A DNA stretch of 64,000 nt, from NCBI RefSeq assembly GCF_004769635.1, contig NZ_RQGH01000033.1, positions 124,001 to 188,000 of the forward strand. Direction: 5' to 3'. Shown piece after piece: positions 53,514 through 62,080 of this stretch. Numbering within the stretch: position 1 is the first letter of the stretch; every line of letters begins with the position of its first letter. The notes beneath the pieces are model-generated. The model saw only the letters and a list, made by a program, of their open reading frames with translations, did not search any database and had not been told where the DNA came from. Both the position numbers and the translations under genes were made by a program. The stretch is from Leptospira jelokensis. GTDB lineage: Bacteria > Spirochaetota > Leptospiria > Leptospirales > Leptospiraceae.

Positions 53514-53610
53514 GGATTCTCCTTTGCTTGGGGCCATTCTCCCTCTTTTCCTGCGGTTTTGCCTTCCATTCAGGGCAAAATTGGCATTTTTCTTTCGCTA
53601 GGGGAAAAAA

Positions 53611-53626
53611 GTGAGTGATCACTCAC
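53611..53626. promoter_or_regulatory. perfect palindromic operator between FGGY kinase operon and MFS gene
   Basis: GTGAGTGATCACTCAC, a perfect 16-base palindrome, in the 250-base divergent region. Its half-site GAGTGA/TCACTC is the same as in the TetR-type operator at 58027. It is positioned to control both the leftward kinase-glpD operon and the rightward transporter. The rest of 53514-53763 shows no gene. Confidence 0.65.
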
Positions 53627-53763
53627 AAGGATTTAGTAGGATCAGCTCCGTTGGCAATCGATTTTTGGTCTCCCTTTCCCTTTTCCGAGCACTGCGACGA
53701 GACGGACAACTGGGGTGTCAAAAACGAAGGATTGATTTTGGGACGAAATAGGGAGTGATTTGC

Positions 53764-54969
53764 ATGAACCAAGTGCCAGTAATACTTTATCGATACAGGT
53801 GGGTGGTTCTCTTTGCCTACATTGTGATCACGGCTACCATTTGTTTGCAATGGCTTACCTTTGCTCCGATCGCAAGGGAAGCGAAAGAATTTTATCAAGT
53901 TTCTGCCTTACAAATTGATCTCCTCTCCCTTATTTTTTTAGTCGTTTTTGTATTCATCGCGATCCCTGCATCGTATGTCATTGATACCTATGGGGTGAAA
54001 ATCGGAGTGGGATTTGGGGCACTCCTAACAGGTGTTTTTGGGTTACTGAAAGGATTTTTTGCAACAGATTATACAATGGTATTGGTTTGCCAACTAGGCC
54101 TTGCGATCGCCCAACCTTTTTTACTCAATGCTGTGACAAAAATCAGTGTGTTATGGTTTCCCATCCAGGAACGTGCCACTGCAGTTGCACTGGGAACACT
54201 CGCACAGTTTTTGGGAATCATCGTTGTGATGATCCTCACTCCTATTCTATTACACAGTGGACAATCCATCCCGCAAGTGATGAAGGTATATGGTTTTGTT
54301 TCATTGGTGAGTGCAGCCCTCTTCTTCCTTTTGATCAAAGAAAAACCACCGACATCACCAAGCACACATGGGGAAGACCATGAATTGCCTTTTTTCGAAG
54401 GAATTTCATTTTTGTGGAAACAACAAGACATGAAAAAAATTCTTTTTTTGTTTCTCATTGGTCTAGGTGTCTTCAATGCCGTGAGTACCTGCATTGATCA
54501 GATTTGTGAAATCAAAGGTTTGAATACAGAAGAATCAGGTCTTGTGGGAGGTGTGATGCTCATTGCAGGGATTCTTGGTGGGGTCATCATCCCACCGATC
54601 TCAGACAAAATTCAAAAACGAAAGCTCTTTCTAATCATCGCTATGATTGGGTTTATGACAGGGCTCAGTATTTTTGTTTTATTCGAAGGATTGATTGCCC
54701 TACTCATTGGTTCGATCGTGATTGGTTTTTTTCTACTAGGAATTGGTGCACCCATTGGGTTCCAATACTGTGCAGAGATCACATCTCCTGCCCCAGAGTC
54801 CACCTCACAAGGGTTATTACTCCTTGTGGGACAAGTGTCAGGGATCCTATTTATCCTTGGACTGAACTTTTTTGGAATGCTTTCGTTTTTATATGTTTTA
54901 CTCGGACTAACGGCGATTACACTCATATTAGTCTTTCGATTAAAAGAAAGTCCGTTTATGGAACCTTAA
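53764..54969 (+). CDS. MFS transporter, FLVCR-like
   Basis: A 401-residue major facilitator with twelve membrane helices. The first helices (YRWVVLFAYIVITATICLQW, then FYQVSALQIDLLSLIFLVVF and DTYGVKIGVGFGALL) resemble the eukaryotic FLVCR group, whose members carry heme, choline or ethanolamine. The ATG at 53764 has GGGAG nine bases before it; the GTG at 53755 is rejected. The last 102 bases of the gene are duplicated at 57167-57268. Confidence 0.85.
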   Translation: MNQVPVILYRYRWVVLFAYIVITATICLQWLTFAPIAREAKEFYQVSALQIDLLSLIFLVVFVFIAIPASYVIDTYGVKIGVGFGALLTGVFGLLKGFFATDYTMVLVCQLGLAIAQPFLLNAVTKISVLWFPIQERATAVALGTLAQFLGIIVVMILTPILLHSGQSIPQVMKVYGFVSLVSAALFFLLIKEKPPTSPSTHGEDHELPFFEGISFLWKQQDMKKILFLFLIGLGVFNAVSTCIDQICEIKGLNTEESGLVGGVMLIAGILGGVIIPPISDKIQKRKLFLIIAMIGFMTGLSIFVLFEGLIALLIGSIVIGFFLLGIGAPIGFQYCAEITSPAPESTSQGLLLLVGQVSGILFILGLNFFGMLSFLYVLLGLTAITLILVFRLKESPFMEP

Positions 54970-54973
54970 TGAG
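54868..54973 (+). repeat. direct repeat, copy 1 (3' end of the MFS gene)
   Basis: 106 bases comprising the last ~34 codons of the MFS gene plus its stop and GAG. The same sequence with four substitutions recurs at 57167-57272, a period of 2,299 bases. The segment between the copies holds a TetR gene and a hydrolase gene. Confidence 0.9.
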
Positions 54974-55001
54974 GTAAGATCCTGTTTTTAGTTTGAGAAA
55001 A

Positions 55002-55655
55002 TCATTTCTCTTTATATAGATAATTTGCAACCATGATAGAGGTTTCTGAGATTAGTTTTTCTTCTTTATCTCCTAAGTTCGAAAATGTTGCATAAGTAGT
55101 TATGTCATCCAATACTCTTTGAACAAGTACTAAGGATATTGGATCGTTTTTAATTTTTTTTCCTTCTTTAAAGTAAGAAATTAATTTTTGAAATTCAATT
55201 TGAATCCGTATCAATTCATTTTCTCTGACAGCTTCTCCAAACTTCTTATCAGTTAATGACAAAAGAAAAAACTCCTTGTGTAATTTTTGATTTTTCATGG
55301 CTGTCTTTTTCATATGCAGTAGTATCCGATAAACGATTTCAGAAAGTTTTGCATCGGTCGGAAGGATTGCCATCACAGCTTCTGCCAATTGGCCGTAAGT
55401 TTCCTCTCCATACTTTTTTAAAATTTCGAACGTGATATCGTATTTATCTTTATAATATGCGTAAAAAGTACCAATGGAAACATCGGCCGCTTCCACGATG
55501 TCTCGAATTCCAGTCTCCGTATAACCTTTCTGTTTTACCAATTGATAGGCTGCTTCGATCAATCTTTCTTTGCGCTCAATAGATCTGTTCTGAACAGGGT
55601 TCCGAACCTTTGAGGGTGTTTTGACTGCTTTTGGCATACGTTTGTCCTCACTCAC
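55002..55655 (-). CDS. TetR-family regulator 1
   Basis: A 217-residue TetR repressor. The N-terminal helix-turn-helix is KERLIEAAYQLVKQKGYTETGIRDIVEAADVSIGTFYAYYKDK. The C-terminal ligand domain is unassigned. A later ATG (MPKAVKTP, six codons in) is also possible. It diverges from the hydrolase gene at 55774, with an inverted repeat between, and probably represses both. Both genes lie inside the segment bracketed by the MFS 3'-end repeat. Confidence 0.92.
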   Translation of the reverse strand: MSEDKRMPKAVKTPSKVRNPVQNRSIERKERLIEAAYQLVKQKGYTETGIRDIVEAADVSIGTFYAYYKDKYDITFEILKKYGEETYGQLAEAVMAILPTDAKLSEIVYRILLHMKKTAMKNQKLHKEFFLLSLTDKKFGEAVRENELIRIQIEFQKLISYFKEGKKIKNDPISLVLVQRVLDDITTYATFSNLGDKEEKLISETSIMVANYLYKEK

Positions 55656-55707
55656 CTTGTTTTTACAGGTTCTACAAATCTTTCGATTAAAACAAAATAT
55701 TTATTTT

Positions 55708-55748
55708 TTTGTTTACATGTTTCCATGAAAATCAAAAACATGAACAAA
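55708..55748. promoter_or_regulatory. inverted repeat between tetR 1 and hydrolase (putative operator)
   Basis: TTTGTTTACATGTTT (55708-55722) and AAACATGAACAAA (55736-55748) are near-complementary arms in the divergent promoter region; the arms differ by one or two bases. Typical placement for a TetR operator. Confidence 0.5.
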
Positions 55749-55773
55749 GTTCGCATTATTGGAGAAACGAGCC

Positions 55774-57102
55774 ATGCAGGCAGAAAAACAAAATTTTATA
55801 AAGAAGAATGCATCTATCCTCTTTTGGATGTTAGTAAATTTATTTCCAGTTTACTTATGTTTGGTGGTCTTATTTGAATGTTCCAGTGTGCAAAGAGGCA
55901 GATTTTTTGATAACCAGGCTTTCCATTTCCAAACCCTTAGAGCGATCAACGATGTAAAAGCTGATGGAGCCGAAACTGGTGAAATTTTAGAAACCATTCG
56001 ACATATCAAAGAAGGTGATACAGAAAGTTGGCGTTTTGCTTGGGAACGTATCGGAAATGCAGTTTTAAAAAAAGCAGAATCTTATTCTGATCCAAAAAGC
56101 AAAGGCAATGCATTATTAAGAGCACACAATTATTTGCGAACTGCTGAGTTTTTTATGGATCCCACCGATCCAAATCGGGAATCGGTTTCTAAGAAGAGCA
56201 CTGATGCATTTTATAAGGGATTAAATACGTTAGGAGTTCAATACGAACACATCAAAGTTCCCTACGGGAAACATTATCTCAATGCAAATTATTTTCCAGG
56301 TCCTGCAGGCAGTGAAAATAAACCACTCATCGTATTTGTGGGAGGTTTTGATTCCGTATTAGAGGAACTGTACTTCGTTATCGTCCATAACGCTTACGAA
56401 AGAGGTTATAGCGTGTTAACCTATGAAGGTCCTGGCCAAGGTGAGGTGATCCGAAAACAAAATCTTCCATTTACACATGAATGGGAAAAACCAAACAAAG
56501 CTGTCATGGATACATTTCTCAAAAATCATAAAAAACATGATAAAATCATTTTAGTAGGGATGAGTTTTGGTGGATACCTTGGACCTCGTGCTGCCGCATT
56601 TGATGATCGAATTGATGGAGTTGTTGCCTTTGATGTAGGATATGATTTTGGAGCCGTAGCTGAAAACGCAACTCCAGGAATCGCCATCTGGTTACAAAAA
56701 CATGAATTTCATAGAACCGTTGAATTTTTATCTTCTATCAAAGCAAAATTCTCCTCCACCTTTTCATGGGGATTAAAAAATGCACGTTGGACATTTCATA
56801 CCAAAGATTCCAGTGAAACGTTAAATGCTTTTAGGAAATTTAATTTAGAGGGAGTCGCTGATAAAATCAAACAAGATGTCTTGATACTTGCGGGAACAAA
56901 AGATCATTTTATCCCTCTCAACCAAGTTGAAAAATTTCAAAAAAACCTAAAGAATGCAAGAAGTGTTCGAACCATCATTTACGATGAAGAATTTGGTGGC
57001 GCAGAACATTGCCAACTGGGTGCCGCAACACTATGGCAAGCAGATTTCTTTGAATGGATCAAAAAATTTGAACCAAACAATTCAAATGTGAAAAAGGAAT
57101 GA
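55774..57102 (+). CDS. alpha/beta-hydrolase with N-terminal membrane helix
   Basis: A 442-residue protein. An N-terminal hydrophobic helix (ILFWMLVNLFPVYLCLVVLF) is followed by a helical cap region and an alpha/beta-hydrolase core: LIVFVGGFDSVLEELYF, the oxyanion-side segment TYEGPGQGEV, nucleophile elbow GMSFGGYLG, an acid in LAGTKDHFIP and a histidine in GGAEHCQLGA. This arrangement resembles the FrsA/2,6-dihydroxypseudooxynicotine hydrolase-like group. GGAG nine bases before the ATG supports the start. Control by TetR 1 is likely. Confidence 0.8.
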   Translation: MQAEKQNFIKKNASILFWMLVNLFPVYLCLVVLFECSSVQRGRFFDNQAFHFQTLRAINDVKADGAETGEILETIRHIKEGDTESWRFAWERIGNAVLKKAESYSDPKSKGNALLRAHNYLRTAEFFMDPTDPNRESVSKKSTDAFYKGLNTLGVQYEHIKVPYGKHYLNANYFPGPAGSENKPLIVFVGGFDSVLEELYFVIVHNAYERGYSVLTYEGPGQGEVIRKQNLPFTHEWEKPNKAVMDTFLKNHKKHDKIILVGMSFGGYLGPRAAAFDDRIDGVVAFDVGYDFGAVAENATPGIAIWLQKHEFHRTVEFLSSIKAKFSSTFSWGLKNARWTFHTKDSSETLNAFRKFNLEGVADKIKQDVLILAGTKDHFIPLNQVEKFQKNLKNARSVRTIIYDEEFGGAEHCQLGAATLWQADFFEWIKKFEPNNSNVKKE

Positions 57103-57166
57103 TAACACGAAACGGATGCAAAAGTAACCAAAAAACCTATCATATATAAAAACAAAACGAATTCAT

Positions 57167-57272
57167 TTTTTTGGAATGCTTTCGTTTTTATATGTTTTAC
57201 TCGCACTAACGGCGATTACAATCATATTAGTCTTTCGTTTAAAAGAAAGTCCGTTTATGGAACCTTAACGAG
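57167..57272 (+). pseudogene. duplicated 3' fragment of the MFS gene (direct repeat, copy 2)
   Basis: A 106-base copy of 54868-54973 with four substitutions (96% identical), starting in a T-run and ending just past the MFS stop. In the MFS frame it still reads FFGMLSFLYVLL then LKESPFMEP and the stop, with two conservative changes, but has no start or upstream gene. Its stop overlaps the stop of TetR 2, a junction that looks like the original convergent end of MFS and tetR 2. Confidence 0.88.
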
Positions 57273-57927
57273 CACCTAGTGCTCGTTTAATGAATTTCAT
57301 AACGGCATGGACCACATCTTCATCATTCTCAAAGACACCATCCCCTAAATAAATCTTCATACGCTCCTTATAATACACAGTTGCATATGAAAACTGTAAG
57401 GTCATAAAGATATTATCAAGTAAAAAGGCAGACAAGTTACTATCCACGTCACTGGCAATGGTTCCTTCTTCTTTAGCCTTTTGGATCAAATCGATATAAC
57501 ATTTTGCTGACAAAGATTCCAACTCACCTGACAGGCGTGTGATGAGTTCATAATTACTCTCTGTTGTCATTTCATTATAAAGCCGGATGATGTCTTGGTT
57601 TCTGCGAGAGTGGGTTTGGATGATCCGTACGATCTTTTCAATTTTACCAAAAAAATCCAAATCCATGGACAAAACGGTTTCCAATGTTTTTTCCAATTGG
57701 GTGATCCCGTAATCCACAACAGTCAGAAAAAAATCCTCTTTCGTTTCGAAGTATTTATAAAGAGAACCAACACTGATCCCTGCTTTTTGGGCAATGGTAT
57801 TGGTATTGGCACTGGTAAAACCTCGGTTGGCAAACTCGGAGATGGCAATGGATAAAATCCTAGTCCGTTTTTCTTCTGAAATCCGTTCGAAGCTTTCGTT
57901 AAAATGTTTTGTGTCTGCCATACCCAT
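57265..57927 (-). CDS. TetR-family regulator 2
   Basis: A 220-residue TetR repressor. DNA-binding domain: RTRILSIAISEFANRGFTSANTNTIAQKAGISVGSLYKYFETKEDF. The C-terminal domain ends ALGAR and binds an unknown ligand. It diverges from the aminotransferase gene at 58090, with the 32-base palindrome at 58027-58058 between them. The related palindrome at 53611 suggests it also controls the MFS and FGGY kinase-glpD genes. Its 3' end overlaps the MFS fragment. Confidence 0.92.
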   Translation of the reverse strand: MGMADTKHFNESFERISEEKRTRILSIAISEFANRGFTSANTNTIAQKAGISVGSLYKYFETKEDFFLTVVDYGITQLEKTLETVLSMDLDFFGKIEKIVRIIQTHSRRNQDIIRLYNEMTTESNYELITRLSGELESLSAKCYIDLIQKAKEEGTIASDVDSNLSAFLLDNIFMTLQFSYATVYYKERMKIYLGDGVFENDEDVVHAVMKFIKRALGAR

Positions 57928-58026
57928 CCCCGTCCTATAAATGAAAAAAGGCTGGATTTCTCAAGGAAATTGATCTGAATTTCCAAAGAATCCGGGAAAC
58001 TCACGCGAAAAATTAGAATTTCCTTC

Positions 58027-58058
58027 TTGACAATGAGTGATGACTCACTCATTGTCAA
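58027..58058. promoter_or_regulatory. TetR-type operator between tetR 2 and aminotransferase
   Basis: Perfect 14-base arms TTGACAATGAGTGA and TCACTCATTGTCAA separated by TGAC. The outer TTGACA doubles as a -35-like box in both directions. The inner GAGTGA/TCACTC half-sites match those at 53611. It lies 32 bases before the aminotransferase ATG. Confidence 0.75.
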
Positions 58059-58089
58059 GTCAAAAGAACCCCAACGAGGAAACAATCGT

Positions 58090-59556
58090 ATGGCCACAGG
58101 CTTTTCCATCAACGAATACCCAAACGTAGAACAAACCTACAAAGACTTACGGAAATTAGTTTCCTTACCGATCCGTTCCATTCGCAAAAACGAAATGGAA
58201 AACATCATCCAAAATTATTTTGAAAAAAAATGCAGCAAGTCCAAGGCCATGATCACAAAGGCTTCGGAATACATCCCTGGTGGCGTCCAACACAACCTAT
58301 CGTTTAATTTCCCGTTTCCACTTGTTTTCACAAAAGCAGCAGGTGCCTACTTGTATGATTTGGATGGAAACAAATACATCGACTTTTTACAAGCAGGGGG
58401 ACCCACAGTCCTTGGCAGTAACCCAGCAAGTGTTCGTAAAAAAGTAATCGAATTATTAGATTCAACAGGACCTGTGACCGGGCTCTTCCATGAATACGAA
58501 TACAAACTCGCTGAAAAAATTGTCGAACTTGTCCCTTCTGTGGAAATGTTTCGTATGTTAGGCTCCGGAACCGAAGCGTGTATGGCGTCCATCCGAGTGG
58601 CAAGGCTTGCCACGAAAAAGAAAAACATCGTGAAGATGGGTGGAGCCTACCACGGATGGAGTGACCAACTTGCGTATGGATTACGAATCCCAGGCACAAG
58701 GCATTTTGAAGCCAATGGTGTCCCTCGTTCCATTTTCAAATACACACAAGAATTTTATCCGAACGATTTGAACTCACTTGAATCTGTCCTGAAACGCAAT
58801 CGTTTCTTTGGAGGAACTGCAGCGGTCCTCATCGAACCAGTTGGCCCCGAAAGTGGAACAAGACCTCTTGATTTAGATTTCAACAAAGGTGTCAGAGAAC
58901 TTTGTAACAAATACGGAGCCCTACTCATCTTTGATGAAGTGGTGACTGCCTTTCGAATTGGACTCAGTGGTGCCCAAGGGTATTTTGGTGTGGACCCTGA
59001 CCTCACTGTCTTTGGTAAGGTTGTCGCTGGTGGGTATCCATCTGCTGGTGGTCTTGGTGGAAAAAAAGAATACATGAAGTATGTATCTGCCGGGTTACAA
59101 ACGGGCACCAAAAAGGCGTTAATCGGAGGAACCATGGCAGCAAACCCACTTAGCTCCCTTGCCGGTTACTTTACGTTATGCGAAATGGAAAAAACAAAAG
59201 CCTGTGAAAAATCAGGACGAGCCGGCGACAGACTTACGAAAGGTCTACAAAAACTGATCCAAAAATACAATCTACCGTTTGTTGCCTTCAACCAAGGATC
59301 CATTTGCCATCTAGAGACCGTTGGTACGATGTTACTCGACATCAATATCAAAAAGTTTTGGACCATCAAAAAAACCATCGCGGAAGCCCACAAACGAAAA
59401 CATGCAATGGAAGAAATGGGCGCAGCTTACATGTCAGAAGGACTTGTGACCTTAGCGGGAAGTCGTTTGTATACTAGTGCAGCCGATACCGACGCAGTGA
59501 TTGACGATGCACTCAAACGGTTTGATCGAGTCTTCCAAAAAGTGGAAGGGGTGTAA
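58090..59556 (+). CDS. class III aminotransferase, GSA-aminomutase-like
   Basis: A 488-residue PLP enzyme. It has YIPGGVQHN-like entry, GSGTEACMASIRVARL, AYHGWSDQLA, the PLP aspartate in LIFDEVVTAFRI and the Schiff-base lysine in VFGKVVAGGYP. The overall plan is that of glutamate-1-semialdehyde 2,1-aminomutase, but it is longer than HemL by an N-terminal extension and lies outside any heme context, so a different amino-ketone or aldehyde substrate is likely. The ATG at 58090 follows GAGGAAAC; the frame-open start at 58027 lies within the operator and is rejected. Confidence 0.85.
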   Translation: MATGFSINEYPNVEQTYKDLRKLVSLPIRSIRKNEMENIIQNYFEKKCSKSKAMITKASEYIPGGVQHNLSFNFPFPLVFTKAAGAYLYDLDGNKYIDFLQAGGPTVLGSNPASVRKKVIELLDSTGPVTGLFHEYEYKLAEKIVELVPSVEMFRMLGSGTEACMASIRVARLATKKKNIVKMGGAYHGWSDQLAYGLRIPGTRHFEANGVPRSIFKYTQEFYPNDLNSLESVLKRNRFFGGTAAVLIEPVGPESGTRPLDLDFNKGVRELCNKYGALLIFDEVVTAFRIGLSGAQGYFGVDPDLTVFGKVVAGGYPSAGGLGGKKEYMKYVSAGLQTGTKKALIGGTMAANPLSSLAGYFTLCEMEKTKACEKSGRAGDRLTKGLQKLIQKYNLPFVAFNQGSICHLETVGTMLLDINIKKFWTIKKTIAEAHKRKHAMEEMGAAYMSEGLVTLAGSRLYTSAADTDAVIDDALKRFDRVFQKVEGV

Positions 59557-59615
59557 GCATTCTTAAAGATTAAAATAGTTAGGTGATTGGGATTTCTATA
59601 GGGATTGAGATCCTT

Positions 59616-59939
59616 TTAATCAACTAACATTTCTTTGATGACATTTTTGATTTTTTGATTGGTTTTTGGATCGGAAGAACCAAGTTTTTGCACCAAACTC
59701 GATCGATCTACTGTTCGGATCTGGTCCAAAACAATATAACCTTTTTTACCTTGAAAGGAAATGGATACCCGAGTTGGGTATTCTCGATTCACAGTCGTCA
59801 TAGGAGCGATCATCACAGTACGAATGAATTCGTTCATTTCATTTGGAGAAATTACAATACAAGGCCTTGATTTACGGATTTCATGACCAACAGTTGGATC
59901 CAAATTGACGAGGTAGATATCATACTGTCTCGTCACCAT
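59616..59939 (-). CDS. mazF: MazF/PemK-type toxin
   Basis: A 107-residue endoribonuclease toxin. Family marks: YDIYLVNLDPTVGHEIRKSRPCIVIS at the start, VMIAPMTT and GYIVLDQIRTVD. It would cut mRNA when released from its antitoxin. It overlaps the antitoxin gene by seven bases. Confidence 0.93.
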   Translation of the reverse strand: MVTRQYDIYLVNLDPTVGHEIRKSRPCIVISPNEMNEFIRTVMIAPMTTVNREYPTRVSISFQGKKGYIVLDQIRTVDRSSLVQKLGSSDPKTNQKIKNVIKEMLVD

Positions 59940-60181
59940 ACCCAGTCCTCAACTTCTAATTCCAAAACATCTGGCAAGAGGAGTGAATCGTCGTTCTGTT
60001 TAGCCATCTCTTGGAATTGGGTCGCCCAACCGTGTCTTGGTCTCCCTTTATAGGGTGAAATGATAATTTTATCACCCTCAAGCTGCAGCTCCACTGCATC
60101 TTCAATCTGACATTCTGCAAGGATTGCCTTTGGGATTCTTATGCCTTTGGAATTGCCAACTTGTACGACGGCTACTTTCAT
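59933..60181 (-). CDS. mazE: MazE/AbrB-type antitoxin
   Basis: An 82-residue antitoxin. The swapped-hairpin DNA-binding domain is MKVAVVQVGNSKGIRIPKAIL, followed by VELQLEGDKIIISP and an acidic C-terminal tail (LPDVLELEVEDWVW) that would occupy the toxin active site. The frame is open 26 codons further upstream, but the ATG at 60181 gives the family N-terminus. A palindrome just upstream is a likely autoregulatory site. Confidence 0.93.
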   Translation of the reverse strand: MKVAVVQVGNSKGIRIPKAILAECQIEDAVELQLEGDKIIISPYKGRPRHGWATQFQEMAKQNDDSLLLPDVLELEVEDWVW

Positions 60182-60186
60182 AGTAA

Positions 60187-60197
60187 TTACAATGTAA
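60187..60197. promoter_or_regulatory. palindrome upstream of mazEF
   Basis: TTACA-A-TGTAA, within a longer A/T symmetric region, six bases before the antitoxin ATG. MazE-type antitoxins usually bind such a site to repress their own operon. Confidence 0.45.
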
Positions 60198-60328
60198 TAA
60201 CATAAAAAACTTTCGTCAATGAGAAAGTTTTGAGAATGGATATTGGTTCCCACCTCCACCTCGAAAAGTACTTGTACAATTCAGGGAATTCGTGGCATTA
60301 TGTCTCAAATCTCTACGAGGCCCGAACT

Positions 60329-62029
60329 ATGCCTGAACCACTGCAAAAGATCATCGACAATCTAAAAGAGTTATTCAACAAACTCGACAAAACCAAAAAA
60401 ATGATTTTGGCTGGGGTGCTTGCAGTGGTGGTAGTGGCCATCATCATCCTCTCCAATGTCTCTTCGCAAAGGAACAGAGTGGTTCTTTTCAAAGACTTGG
60501 ATTCCAAAGACTTCTCAGAGGTGACAAAAAAATTAGATGCCCTTGGGTATTCCTATGGTTCGAGCGATACCAGTATCATCACAGTGGATCCAGAACAAAG
60601 GCAAGAGATTGTCACAAAACTGGCACAAGAAAATTTAATCCCTGCTGGTGTCACTGGTTGGGAACTCTTTGATATTGAAAAATTCACTGAAACACAATTT
60701 GATAAAGACATCAAAAAGTACAGAGCTCTCAAAGGTGCGATTGAAAAGTCACTGAACACCTTACGTCCAATTGAAAAAGCAGATGTGAACATTGCAATCC
60801 CAGAAGGAGATTTGTTTGAATCCAATTCCTATCCTGTCAAAGCGAGTGTGATCTTACACTTCCGACCAGGTGTGGAAGGCATTAGCAAAAAAGAAATCAA
60901 AGGGATTGTGAATTTAGTCGCAAGAGCCGTTCCCAAACTCAAACCAGAAAACGTAAGTGTTGCTGACCCGGATGGGAAAATCATTTCTGATTTTGAAGAG
61001 GACTTAGAAAAAGAAAGATTAGAATTACGGATAGTCCAAGAAAAACTTAGAATCGAAGAAGAAGAACGTGTCAAACGCCTCATTGATATCCGCAATACCT
61101 TACGTTGGTACTTAGGTGGTGAGGACCGAGTGGATATCACTCGTTTTGAATATTCCTTTAACTGGGACCAAGAATCCTTAACCGAAAACGAAGTATTACC
61201 TGTTGTTGCCGAAGAAGATAACCCTGATACACCATATAACGAACGTAAATTGGTTGATGGCTATTCCTTAAAAGTATCTTCTAAGGAAACAAAAGAATCC
61301 TTTAAGGGAAGAGGGTTTACACCCGATGGTCCTGCAGGTACAGAACCAAACCTACCTCCAGGATACAAAGATACCGATTACCAAAAAGCAGAGTATTCCA
61401 AAGACGAAAACATCAATAACTACGAATTCAATAAACGTGTAAAAGACATCAAACGCCAACCGTGGAAAATCGAAAAGATTGGATTGTCTGTCGTTGTGGA
61501 TGGGGTTTGGGAACGAAAAGAACGAGAAGATGGAATGGGTTATGATCGAAAGTACATCCCAGTCGCTGAAACAGACTTAAAACTCATTCGTAAAAACCTG
61601 GAAGCAGCGATTGGGTACACTCGTTCCCGTGGTGACCAAATCAGTGTGATCACCATCCCGAAAGATAGAACCGAACAATTCCGATTGGAAGATGAAGAAT
61701 TCCAAAGGCAACGTGCAATCCGCAATATGGTGATTGCATCCCTTGTGATTCTCATCTTACTCATCCTTGCCATTTTAGTGTATCGTGCGATCAAAAAAGA
61801 AATCGCAAGAAGAAGAAGACTTAGAGAAGAAGAGCTTGCTGCACAACAACAAATGATGAGAGAAGCGGCACTCCGAGTGATGGACGAAGGGGGAGCAGAG
61901 GTTGAACTCTCCCTCGACGAAAAACTCAGACGAGAACTCCTCGAAAACGCGATCAACTTGGCAAAAGAAAAACCAGAAGACGTCGCCCAGTTACTGCGCA
62001 CATGGCTTGCAGAAGAGGAGCAAACATAA
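60329..62029 (+). CDS. fliF: flagellar MS-ring protein FliF
   Basis: Inner-membrane base of the flagellum, 566 residues. First membrane helix near residues 24-43 ([13 protein letters not shown]), periplasmic ring domains ([36 protein letters not shown]), second helix near 464-482, and a cytoplasmic FliG-binding C-terminus ([32 protein letters not shown]). The ATG at 60329 with CGAGG upstream is chosen; the open extension to 60230 is not protein-like. No fliG follows; the next gene converges. Confidence 0.95.
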   Translation: MPEPLQKIIDNLKELFNKLDKTKKMILAGVLAVVVVAIIILSNVSSQRNRVVLFKDLDSKDFSEVTKKLDALGYSYGSSDTSIITVDPEQRQEIVTKLAQENLIPAGVTGWELFDIEKFTETQFDKDIKKYRALKGAIEKSLNTLRPIEKADVNIAIPEGDLFESNSYPVKASVILHFRPGVEGISKKEIKGIVNLVARAVPKLKPENVSVADPDGKIISDFEEDLEKERLELRIVQEKLRIEEEERVKRLIDIRNTLRWYLGGEDRVDITRFEYSFNWDQESLTENEVLPVVAEEDNPDTPYNERKLVDGYSLKVSSKETKESFKGRGFTPDGPAGTEPNLPPGYKDTDYQKAEYSKDENINNYEFNKRVKDIKRQPWKIEKIGLSVVVDGVWERKEREDGMGYDRKYIPVAETDLKLIRKNLEAAIGYTRSRGDQISVITIPKDRTEQFRLEDEEFQRQRAIRNMVIASLVILILLILAILVYRAIKKEIARRRRLREEELAAQQQMMREAALRVMDEGGAEVELSLDEKLRRELLENAINLAKEKPEDVAQLLRTWLAEEEQT

Positions 62030-62043
62030 GTCAAATTTAAGTC

Positions 62044-62080
62044 AGCTGATCCTTTCGTTTGTATCAGTTAGGATTTTTTT
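62044..62080 (+). terminator. terminator after fliF
   Basis: AGCTGAT (62044-62050) and ATCAGTT (62063-62069) form a 7-bp stem with one G-T pair, followed by AGGA and an eight-T run. It overlaps the last codons of the convergent cyclase gene. Confidence 0.55.

Noticed and set aside
54868..57272. Insertion sequence or transposon
   Set aside because: No transposase or terminal inverted repeats; the 106-base repeats are far too long for a target duplication.
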